The notes under the pieces: model-generated
The model's database searches: none
What the model was told of the DNA's origin: nothing
What the model saw: the letters and a program-made list of their open reading frames with translations, nothing else
Translations under genes and position numbers: made by a program
Assembly: GCF_025685565.1 (NCBI RefSeq)
Contig: NZ_JAGSYE010000006.1
Span: 1 to 64,000 of the forward strand
Reading direction: 5' to 3'
DNA length: 64,000 bases
Origin: Granulicella aggregans
GTDB lineage: Bacteria > Acidobacteriota > Terriglobia > Terriglobales > Acidobacteriaceae
Shown here: in pieces, positions 1 to 7,009 of the stretch
Numbering within the stretch: position 1 is the first letter of the stretch
How the letters are laid out: every line of letters begins with the position of its first letter

Positions 1-67
1 CCACCGTGCGACGTCCGGCCCGCACGTCGCTCAACACTTCAATCCGCCTAAGATCGCGTTCGCTCAT
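1..67 (-). CDS. Insertion-sequence transposase, N-terminal fragment (runs off the window)
   Basis: The minus strand opens with an ATG at 67-65 and reads without a stop to the window edge, giving 22 residues that begin MSERDLRRIEVLSDV and continue with an AGRRTV segment. An opening of this kind (a short helix rich in E/R/L, then 'GRRT') is typical of transposases of the ISNCY type with an N-terminal helix-turn-helix. An in-frame ATG 15 bases upstream is an alternative start. Everything downstream of residue 22 lies outside the window, so completeness cannot be judged. The family assignment is recognition from a very short stretch; the IS-like repeats directly upstream support a transposase more than the residues alone do. 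Confidence 0.5.
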   Translation of the reverse strand, partial: MSERDLRRIEVLSDVRAGRRTV

Positions 68-150
68 AGAAATCCATGCCATCCTTAGACCCTGACATTT
101 CTATCGGGCCAGACCATGACATTTCTAACGAGCCGCTACAACAATGATAT
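68..150. mobile_element. Terminal region of an insertion sequence with two subterminal direct repeats
   Basis: Upstream of the transposase start lie two near-identical 18-bp direct repeats, TGACATTTCTATCGGGCC at 93-110 and TGACATTTCTAACGAGCC at 117-134, 24 bp apart start to start. Paired subterminal repeats just outside the start of a transposase are common transposase-binding sites. The outer boundary is probably near 135-145, but no target duplication can be identified because the other end of the element is outside the window. The element end lies about 110 bp from the 3' end of the tRNA-Ser gene. Confidence 0.5.
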
Positions 151-253
151 ACATAATATGTGTTATCGGACATTATTGAGCAGTCAGAGCAACTTGGAAG
201 ATGGGCGTTTCCGTTTGAACTGTTGAAGAGTATTGGCTTGACTGGAGGGTGTA

Positions 254-341
254 TGGCGGAGAGACAGGGATTCGAACCCTGGATACCTTGCGGTATACAC
301 GCTTTCCAAGCGTGCGCCTTCAGCCACTCGGCCATCTCTCC
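254..341 (-). tRNA. tRNA-Ser (anticodon GGA)
   Basis: Reading the minus strand from 341, the gene starts GGAGAGAT and ends with an encoded CCA at 256-254. The acceptor stem pairs GGAGAGA with TCTCTCC. The anticodon arm is CACGC-TTGGAAA-GCGTG, which puts GGA in the anticodon, so it reads UCC and UCU. A long variable arm (stem of the TATACC/GGTAT type) and a T-arm with GGTTCGAATCC follow, as expected for a class II serine tRNA. The length is 88 nt including CCA. Confidence 0.97.
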
Positions 342-418
342 GCAAACTACGAGCCAGTCTCACTTTACCACACGGTGGGCGTCCGCCGGTGCGAACCGGG
401 CATTCCCTGACACCCTCC

Positions 419-778
419 CTAGAGCGAGGCCAGGGCTTCCTGCTCATTGGGATAGAGCGATGCGTACTTGTTGATACCCACCATCGTGAAGACCTTCTGA
501 AAGTGTGCACTCAGCCCGAAGATACCGACCCTCCGCGTGCCCGATTTACTCGCCTCCAGCAGCAGCTGGATGATGATCGCGATGCCGGAGGAGTTGATGT
601 AGTCGACGGCAGTAAAGTCCAGCAATACTTTGGTGGTCGCTGTGTCAAGGCCGTGATAGGCGTTGAGGATGGCGTCTTTCGAAGCTGACGAGATATCGCC
701 CGAGAATGCAAGGACAGCAATGGATGTGCCTGCGGTGGAGGTTGCGGTGCGCTGGGTGACTTTTGTAGTCGCCTGCAT
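419..778 (-). CDS. STAS-domain anti-sigma factor antagonist (RsbV/SpoIIAA-like)
   Basis: This 119-residue protein is almost entirely one STAS domain. The stretch LLDFTAVDYINSSGIAI contains the 'D..NSSG' loop that carries the serine phosphorylated by the cognate RsbW-type kinase in known partner-switching systems. In such systems the unphosphorylated antagonist binds the kinase and frees its target, often a sigma factor. The start codon directly follows the stop of the kinase gene (TAAATG), so the two are surely co-transcribed, and a SpoIIE phosphatase that could dephosphorylate it is encoded just upstream. The downstream target (sigma factor or other partner) is not in the window. It is the last gene of a six-gene minus-strand operon. 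Confidence 0.92.
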   Translation of the reverse strand: MQATTKVTQRTATSTAGTSIAVLAFSGDISSASKDAILNAYHGLDTATTKVLLDFTAVDYINSSGIAIIIQLLLEASKSGTRRVGIFGLSAHFQKVFTMVGINKYASLYPNEQEALASL

Positions 779-1228
779 TTATTGACTCTCCTTAACTTGA
801 TGGGCGTCGAGACGGATAACGAGTCGAACAAAGCTCTTTCCAGGAGGCCCCTGGTGCCACTCCGCCTCATCCACTAATGCCTGAATAAGAAACATGCCCA
901 TGCCGCGCGGATCTTCCTCTCCGTGCATCTTCCGATCGATATCGGGCGAGGCTGGTGCCTTCGCGATGCCTGCCCCGTCGTCGATCACCTTGACCTCAAG
1001 TTCGTCGTCGGTGGTGGACATCACCACGCCCACATTAAGCGAGCTGTCGAGCTGATTGCCGTGTTCGATGGCATTGATGCAAGCCTCGGCTACCGCAGTC
1101 TTCAAATCTTCGATCCGGTCGCTCGAAAATCCCATCAGAGCTGCCATGCTGGAGGCGGTGCTCATCGCGACCTTCTCAAAGCCGAGTTCTGAAGGGATAC
1201 GGACTTCGACGGAACTTCCGCTTTTCAT
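779..1228 (-). CDS. Anti-sigma factor serine kinase, RsbW/SpoIIAB-like (HATPase_c)
   Basis: This 149-residue protein has the ATP-binding GHKL fold of RsbW kinases: an N box (AEACINAIEHGN, about residues 47-58), a G1 box (VIDDGAGI) and a G2-type segment (DPRGMGMFLIQALVDE). In known systems such proteins sequester a sigma factor and phosphorylate the STAS antagonist. Its ATG overlaps the stop of the SpoIIE phosphatase gene (ATGA at 1228-1225), and its own stop abuts the STAS gene. Translational coupling of kinase, antagonist and phosphatase is therefore expected. The target it inhibits cannot be told from this window. Confidence 0.92.
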   Translation of the reverse strand: MKSGSSVEVRIPSELGFEKVAMSTASSMAALMGFSSDRIEDLKTAVAEACINAIEHGNQLDSSLNVGVVMSTTDDELEVKVIDDGAGIAKAPASPDIDRKMHGEEDPRGMGMFLIQALVDEAEWHQGPPGKSFVRLVIRLDAHQVKESQ

Positions 1229-2406
1229 AAGGCAGCATGCTCCTGCGAAGAGGAATCGAGACGGTAGATGGCGAGAGCGGTCATGTCGTCGGTCTGCGGC
1301 GCGCCATCGGAAAATACGGCCAGCGTCTCCCAGAGTGTATCGAGAATGTCGCTTGCCTGCGGAGAAGAGTGATCGCGGAAGGCTTCCATCAGGCGATCTG
1401 TACCGAACTCGTCATCCCCCTGGAAGACCTCCGTGAGCCCATCGGTATAGAGCAGAATGCGGGCACCGGGTGGGAACGGAAACGTCTCTGCGGCATAGAC
1501 CATGCCCGGCAGCATACCGAGAGGGGTGCCAGAGGCATCCAGCGTCCGCAGCGTGCCGTCCGGAAGAACCAGTGCGCCGGGATTGTGGCCCGCGTTGACG
1601 ACCTCGACCACGCCGCTCTTCGCATCCAGTCGCACAAAGATCGCAGTGACGTAACGTCGCTGCGCTTCAGTTCCCTCGTCCCAGTGCTGTTGGCCGATTC
1701 GGCTTACGAGCTCCTTCAGCGGCATTGGCTGGCTTGCGAGCGAACGAAACGCCGCCCGGAAGCTCGTGGCGACGATGGCCGATGCAAGTCCCTTACCCGC
1801 GACGTCGGCTACCAGCATCAGCTCGCTGCCGTCGGGCAGAGTCAGTGTGTCCATATAGTCGCCGCCTACCTCATAGCAGGTACTCGACTGCCCGGCGATC
1901 GAGTAGCTTTCGATCTCCGGCATACTCCGTGGCAAGAGTGAGCGCTGGATCCTGCGTGCGGCATCGAGATCCTGCTGCACCCTCGCCCAGTGCAGGTCGC
2001 GCTCATGCAGCGTGGCGTTCTCGAGCGCAACCGCAGCCTGCAGCACCAAGCCCTCCACGAAGTCCTGCTCATAGAGAGAGAAAGAACCGTGGGACGGCGT
2101 CGCCAACACAAGCTCCGCGAGCACCTGGTTCTCCTTCGAAAGGAGTGGAAACCGCCGGCAGCCCTCAAAAGGCTCCGCGGGCATCTGTCCCCAGATCTTC
2201 GACATGAGCTTCTGCGAAGGCGAAAGAAACAGCGCGCCCTCCATCTCAAGTTCGCGCACCAGAATCTTTGCCGTCCGGTCCATCACTTCATCAGGAAGAA
2301 TAGTGGAGTGAATCTGCCGAGTGGCTTCCAGCAGCGCCTGAAGACGCGCCACCTGCTGCTCGAGAGGCAATGTTTCTTGTGACAGATGAGGAAGCGGCAA
2401 ATCCAT
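1225..2406 (-). CDS. PP2C-type SpoIIE/RsbU serine phosphatase with GAF-like sensor domain
   Basis: The C-terminal half (about residues 150-385) is a SpoIIE phosphatase domain with GGDYMDTLTLPDGSELMLVADVAGKG and GDEFGTDRL-like segments; acidic residues in the first of these bind metal in known members. The N-terminal half is a GAF-like domain (ALEATRQIHSTILPDEVMDRTAKILV onward) followed by a linker helix (QQDLDAARRIQRSLLPRSMP) typical of RsbU-like phosphatases. It probably dephosphorylates the STAS protein encoded two genes downstream. A longer reading frame extends to 2577 but would overlap the histidine kinase gene, so the ATG at 2406 (393 residues, AGGAC upstream) is preferred. The stop overlaps the kinase start. 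Confidence 0.9.
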   Translation of the reverse strand: MDLPLPHLSQETLPLEQQVARLQALLEATRQIHSTILPDEVMDRTAKILVRELEMEGALFLSPSQKLMSKIWGQMPAEPFEGCRRFPLLSKENQVLAELVLATPSHGSFSLYEQDFVEGLVLQAAVALENATLHERDLHWARVQQDLDAARRIQRSLLPRSMPEIESYSIAGQSSTCYEVGGDYMDTLTLPDGSELMLVADVAGKGLASAIVATSFRAAFRSLASQPMPLKELVSRIGQQHWDEGTEAQRRYVTAIFVRLDAKSGVVEVVNAGHNPGALVLPDGTLRTLDASGTPLGMLPGMVYAAETFPFPPGARILLYTDGLTEVFQGDDEFGTDRLMEAFRDHSSPQASDILDTLWETLAVFSDGAPQTDDMTALAIYRLDSSSQEHAAL

Positions 2407-2488
2407 ACGATAAAAGGGTCCTGAGTGGAACAAGGGAGGAGCTTCATAGTATCCAATTGAGCCTCGCAGGAGCAAGACGAATCGACGA

Positions 2489-4063
2489 TTACGCGACTCG
2501 CGCTGCGGCGGTTGTCCTTGCAATCTCTCCTTCGGCAACACGAGGCAGGTAAATGGTGAATGTGGAGCCTTTACCAAGCTGGGTCTCGCACTCGATCCAT
2601 CCTCCCATCATGCGGGTCAGTCTCTGGCTGATCGCAAGACCAAGGCCCGTTCCCCCATGCCTGCGGGTCGCAGACGAATCCACTTGCGAAAATGCCTGGA
2701 AGAGCTTCGCCTGGTCGCTGTCCGCGATGCCGATTCCTGTATCGCTTACCTCCCAGCAACTCCATATGTCGCCGTTCCTTGCGCGTTCTTCTACGCGCAG
2801 ACGCACGATGCCACCCTCCGTAAACTTGCAGGCGTTGCTGAGGAGGTTGAGCAGGCACTGGCGGAACTTCGTCACGTCCACGTAGATCGTGGCGTTCGCG
2901 TCCTCCGCAGAGGCGAGAAAGACATTCTTGTTCTTCCGGGCAAGCGGTTCAATCGTCGATACAATATCGTTCACCAGCGTCCCCACCTGCGCGGGCTCGG
3001 AGAACAGTTCAACCCGTCCAGCTTCGATCTTCGACAGATCGAGCACATCGTTGATCAGCATCAACAGATGACGTCCCGCCGACTCGATCCTCTTCAGGTC
3101 GTCAACCTCCGACTGGTTCCCTGCCGCCTTCGCGTCCTCTTCCAGCATCTCGCTATAGCCAAGGATTGCGTTGAGCGGGGTCCGCAGCTCATGGCTCATA
3201 TTTGCCAGGAAAGCGCTCTTGGCACGGTTCGATTCTTCCGCGATCAGCTTGGCGTTCAACAGGTCCTGTTGAATCACCTCGCGCTCCGCAATCTCATTCT
3301 GTAGCTCTCGCGTGCGATCGGCCACCCTAGCTTCCAGTTCATCCTGGGCGCGCTGCAACTCAAGGTCGCGTTGACTCACCTGCTCCATCATCGAGTTGAA
3401 TTGATCGATCAGGACTCCGGTCTCGTCTTCCGATCCTGAAGCCGCTCGAATCGAGTAGTTGCCTCCCTTAGAGACTCGCTTTGCAACGTGGGTAAGGTGA
3501 AGGATCGGATCCGAGATCAGACGTTGGAGACGCAACGACAACAGCATCGCCAGTCCTGTAGAAACGAAAAGCACACCCGCGCCGATCACCCCAAACCTGC
3601 GCAAGTGAGAGTACATCTCTACGAGACTCACCCGCAGAAGCAGACTTCCGTTAAATTCGCCATTCGTCGCGATCGGCTCTAGGACAGTGAAGCTCCTGAA
3701 GTTAAAGCGAAGCGGCGCAGCAATCTGATGCTGGGTGCATGCGTGATCCGAGGAGTTTCTGACGTAACTCGCAAACAGGCTCCTGTGCTTGTCATAAAGG
3801 CACGCAGATTCCATGCGCGAATCGGCTCGGAGTACAGCCAGCGCCCCTGCCGCCGCATCGTGATTGGAAGACGTCAGAGCGGACGCGCTCGATCGGCCCA
3901 GCATCTGGGCCATCGTTGAGACCTCCTCCACCAGGGTTTGCCTGTACGAAAGCGTCAGATAGATCCAGAAGACGATGCATGCGAGACTGAGAGCGACCAC
4001 CGTATTAGCTGTAAACAGCAGCATCAGCTTCGTCTTGATGGACCGGGACCACAAACTCCGCAT
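2489..4063 (-). CDS. Membrane sensor histidine kinase (CHASE8-like, HAMP, HisKA, HATPase)
   Basis: This 524-residue protein has a first membrane helix near residues 10-33, a periplasmic region of about 120 residues resembling CHASE8 sensors, a second helix near 155-175, a HAMP domain, a coiled coil, and a HisKA box with SHELRTPLNAILGYSEML (phospho-acceptor H). The HATPase domain shows N (LLNLLSNACKF), G1 (DTGIGI) and G2 (GGTGLGLAIS) boxes. A GTG at 4096 is possible, but the ATG at 4063 has an AAGGA ribosome site and begins the usual basic-then-hydrophobic segment. It sits between the receiver-GGDEF-EAL gene and the SpoIIE phosphatase gene, so it may feed both two-component and partner-switching outputs. 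The signal sensed is unknown. Confidence 0.93.
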   Translation of the reverse strand: MRSLWSRSIKTKLMLLFTANTVVALSLACIVFWIYLTLSYRQTLVEEVSTMAQMLGRSSASALTSSNHDAAAGALAVLRADSRMESACLYDKHRSLFASYVRNSSDHACTQHQIAAPLRFNFRSFTVLEPIATNGEFNGSLLLRVSLVEMYSHLRRFGVIGAGVLFVSTGLAMLLSLRLQRLISDPILHLTHVAKRVSKGGNYSIRAASGSEDETGVLIDQFNSMMEQVSQRDLELQRAQDELEARVADRTRELQNEIAEREVIQQDLLNAKLIAEESNRAKSAFLANMSHELRTPLNAILGYSEMLEEDAKAAGNQSEVDDLKRIESAGRHLLMLINDVLDLSKIEAGRVELFSEPAQVGTLVNDIVSTIEPLARKNKNVFLASAEDANATIYVDVTKFRQCLLNLLSNACKFTEGGIVRLRVEERARNGDIWSCWEVSDTGIGIADSDQAKLFQAFSQVDSSATRRHGGTGLGLAISQRLTRMMGGWIECETQLGKGSTFTIYLPRVAEGEIARTTAAARVA

Positions 4064-4169
4064 GGAAAATCGTTCCTTGCCGGATGAGGAGGTCACCGCA
4101 ATACCATCACGATCGTCCGGTACCGACCGCAGATGCTGCCTGCGCTGCCCTCACCTGAACTCCAGGACA

Positions 4170-6365
4170 TTAGATCGGCTTCTCCCGCGAGGAGTGCACG
4201 GCCGCGATGACCGCTCCGCCAATTCGATGGTTCTCTTGAACCCTCCGCGGGCCCAGCATGCGCTCCGCTGTCGCCGCGTTGACCGGGCGGGAAAAGAGAA
4301 AACCCTGGCCATATTTGCAGCCGAGTTCCCGCAATCGTGAGACATGCGCTGCGTTCTCAACTCCCTCCGCGACGACCTCCATCTTGAGATTGCCGGCCAT
4401 CTGCACGATCGTCCGCACAATCTCCTCAATCTCGACGCTGTCCTGATCCAGTTCTTTCGTGAAAGAGCGATCGATCTTGAGTGAGTCGAAGGGAAACTGG
4501 CAGAGATACTTCAAACACGAATATCCAGTGCCGAAGTCGTCGATCTTCAAGCCGATACCGAGTCGCTTTAGGGCCTGCAACACCCCCTTGGCCTGGTCGA
4601 TGTCCTCCATCAGCAGGCTCTCTGTCAGTTCGAGATTCAGGCTCGAAGCAGGCAGCCCAGTTCGACGCAGTATCTCTCTGACGCTGCTGACCAGGTTCGG
4701 CTCCTTGCACTGCTGCGGAGACAGGTTCACCGAGACTTCAAAGTCGTCGGCAAGGTCGAACTGCTGCCGCCATAGCTGCGTCTGTTCGCAGGCCTTCTCA
4801 AGAACCCACAGACCTATGTCGTGGATAATTCCACTCTCCTCCGCGATGGGGATGAACTCAAGAGGCGACACCTGCCCGCGAGTAGGATGGTTCCACCGCA
4901 CCAGCGCTTCGAACCCGCAGATGGCGCCCGTATCCAGATGCACGCGGGACTGGTAGAAGACCTCGAACTCCTGCTTCTTCACTGCGGTCCGGAGATCGAT
5001 GTCCAACTGTAGTCGCTGATCGCGAAGTTTCCGCATCGACTCTTCGAACAGCACCCATCTCCCGACTCCTCGCAATTCGGCAGCGGACTTAGCCGTGTCG
5101 GCATCGCGAAGCACGTCCTCCGCGCTCGCGTGACTCGGGTCTCCAATCACCAACCCTAGACTTATAGAACAGAAGACCTCTCGCTCCTCGATCGAGAACG
5201 AAGGTAGCATAGCGCGAGTCAGATTCTCCGCGAGCGACTCCGCATGAGGAACATCGGTCAACCGATCCAGGAGAATGGCGAACTCGTCCTCTGCAAGCCG
5301 CGCAAGCAGGGGCGGGTTCGCTGAGTTGGCAAGCTCAGGTCCTCCAGACTCAGACAGCACCTTCTGAACTCTCTCGGCAAAGCGGATCAACAGGAACTGA
5401 CTCGCGCCTTGAGTAAGGCTTGGCCTTAGATGTTTGAAGTGGTCGATGTCGAACAACAGAACACAGAACTTGCTCAACGGATCGTGCTTCTGTCTCAGGA
5501 TCGCCGTTTCAATCTCTTCTTCGAGCAAACGCTTGTTCGCAAGACCTGTGAGGGTATCGATTGTTAGCCGGGCGGTCACGTCGGTGATGGATCCGACCCG
5601 GCGGATGGGCACGCCAGCCGGATTTCGAAGCGTCACTCCGCGCAACGAAAACCACCGGTAGCGGCCGCTCGCATGGCGAAAACGGAACTGGCTTGCACTC
5701 TCATCCAGCGGATCATCGCCAGATCCGCCTGCCGCTTGCGTGGTCTCCGATTGGCCGATAGGGTTAGCAAAGGCCAGCGCGACGGCGCGACGGTCTTTAG
5801 GATGAACGCAGGCCAGGCAGCTTCGCGGAGGATAGGCCTTCTCACGCGCGGCAAGACCGACCAGGCTGTGCAACTCCGCCGTACAGAAGACGGTGTTGTT
5901 GGCCAGGTCCCAGTCCCACAGGCCTTCACCAGAACCCCTTGCCGCGAGCACGTGGCGCTCCTCATTCCTCCGGACCTTGTCCTCCTCCCTTCCCATGGCA
6001 AGCTGCGTGCGAATTCGAGCCAGCGCAATCTGAAAGTCGAGAGGCTTGGTGACATAGTCGTTCGCGCCCAGATCCAGGGCCAGCGCGATCGCAGAGCTGT
6101 CGCTGACAGCCGTGACCATAATGACGGGCAGTTGCTGCGCCGATTTGGTCATTCGAATCTTCCGTAGAACCTCGGTGCCAGTCATTCCCGGCATCATCTG
6201 GTCGAGCAGCACAAGGTCGACCCTCGAGTCCTTGAGCATGCGAAGAGCCTGCTCGCCATTGTCCGCCGAAATGACTTCATATCCGCACCGGCTCAACCGC
6301 CGCGACAGCATGTCGACATTGCTATCCTCGTCATCGACGATCAGAACCTTGGTGGCCGATTCCAT
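4170..6365 (-). CDS. Receiver-PAS-GGDEF-EAL protein, probable c-di-GMP phosphodiesterase
   Basis: This 731-residue protein has a receiver domain at residues 1-120 (phospho-acceptor in LVLLDQMMPGMTG), a PAS_3-like domain near 130-270, a GGDEF domain near 275-440 and an EAL domain near 450-705. The GGDEF signature is AEDEF, so cyclase activity is doubtful. The EAL domain keeps the known catalytic set: FEALVRW, NLSPQ, ELTES, DDFGTGYS, LKIDRSF, AEGVE and QGFLFSRP. The most likely activity is c-di-GMP hydrolysis under phosphorylation control. Its ATG follows the stop of the upstream receiver gene directly (TAGATG), so the genes are co-translated. Confidence 0.93.
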   Translation of the reverse strand: MESATKVLIVDDEDSNVDMLSRRLSRCGYEVISADNGEQALRMLKDSRVDLVLLDQMMPGMTGTEVLRKIRMTKSAQQLPVIMVTAVSDSSAIALALDLGANDYVTKPLDFQIALARIRTQLAMGREEDKVRRNEERHVLAARGSGEGLWDWDLANNTVFCTAELHSLVGLAAREKAYPPRSCLACVHPKDRRAVALAFANPIGQSETTQAAGGSGDDPLDESASQFRFRHASGRYRWFSLRGVTLRNPAGVPIRRVGSITDVTARLTIDTLTGLANKRLLEEEIETAILRQKHDPLSKFCVLLFDIDHFKHLRPSLTQGASQFLLIRFAERVQKVLSESGGPELANSANPPLLARLAEDEFAILLDRLTDVPHAESLAENLTRAMLPSFSIEEREVFCSISLGLVIGDPSHASAEDVLRDADTAKSAAELRGVGRWVLFEESMRKLRDQRLQLDIDLRTAVKKQEFEVFYQSRVHLDTGAICGFEALVRWNHPTRGQVSPLEFIPIAEESGIIHDIGLWVLEKACEQTQLWRQQFDLADDFEVSVNLSPQQCKEPNLVSSVREILRRTGLPASSLNLELTESLLMEDIDQAKGVLQALKRLGIGLKIDDFGTGYSCLKYLCQFPFDSLKIDRSFTKELDQDSVEIEEIVRTIVQMAGNLKMEVVAEGVENAAHVSRLRELGCKYGQGFLFSRPVNAATAERMLGPRRVQENHRIGGAVIAAVHSSREKPI

Positions 6366-6797
6366 CTACAGCTCCTTCCCAGCGACAAAATTCGTCATCT
6401 TCCCCAGCAGCCGCGAGTACTCCACCGGCTTGGTCTCGAACTCGTCACAACCGGCGAGAATCGCCCTCTCGCGGTCGCCGTTCATTGCATGCGCCGTCAG
6501 CGCAATGATGGGGATAGCGCGGGTGCGCGGGCTCTCCTTCAGCAGCCGGGTTACGCTCCAACCGTCCATCTCCGGCAAGCTCATGTCCATCAAGATCAGG
6601 TCGAACGCCCCGTCCCGCGCGCGCTCCAGACCCTGTACCCCGTCCACCGCGACCTCGACCTGCCAGCCGCTTCGCTTCAGCCGTCGTGAGAGCATGTCGC
6701 GGTTGAACTCGTTGTCTTCGACCAGCAGAACCTTACCAACGCGAGGGTGAAGTGGAGCAACTGCCGTCTCATGGGTAACTCTGGCAAGGGCCTGCAT
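6366..6797 (-). CDS. Stand-alone CheY-like response regulator
   Basis: Most of this 143-residue protein is a single receiver domain: acidic pair in VLLVEDNEFNRD, phospho-acceptor aspartate in LILMDMSLPEMDGW, conserved T/A in IIALTAHAM and lysine in FETKPVEYSRLL. There is no output domain. It resembles the relay receivers paired with hybrid kinases. An ATG at 6830 would add 11 residues, but the ATG at 6797 has AGAGGA at a good distance. It is the first gene of the operon, ahead of the receiver-GGDEF-EAL gene, and its likely phosphodonor is the histidine kinase encoded two genes later. Confidence 0.93.
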   Translation of the reverse strand: MQALARVTHETAVAPLHPRVGKVLLVEDNEFNRDMLSRRLKRSGWQVEVAVDGVQGLERARDGAFDLILMDMSLPEMDGWSVTRLLKESPRTRAIPIIALTAHAMNGDRERAILAGCDEFETKPVEYSRLLGKMTNFVAGKEL

Positions 6798-6946
6798 AGT
6801 GTCCTCTGGAGCGCCTATCGGCTGAGTCATGTTTGAAAGTGAGTTAGAAGATTCGCGGGAGATACATCTTTGGTGGAATTCACCGGGGGGCGCAGACGCG
6901 AGTTCGATGGGAGTCCCCTCTCATCTCGTTAGGCAAACGGGGTTAA

Positions 6947-6976
6947 AAGAAAAGACCCCGGCCGAAACCGGGGCAC
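6947..6976 (-). terminator. Rho-independent terminator of the decarboxylase gene
   Basis: On the minus strand the sequence GCCCCGG-TTTC-GGCCGGGGTC forms a strong GC hairpin directly followed by TTTTCTTTT. It lies about 35-60 bases past the stop of the decarboxylase gene, in the right direction for it. It also insulates that gene from the signalling operon that follows on the same strand. Confidence 0.85.
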
Positions 6977-7009
6977 TTCCTTGTTGCAGATGCAGAAGAC
7001 GATTAAAGC

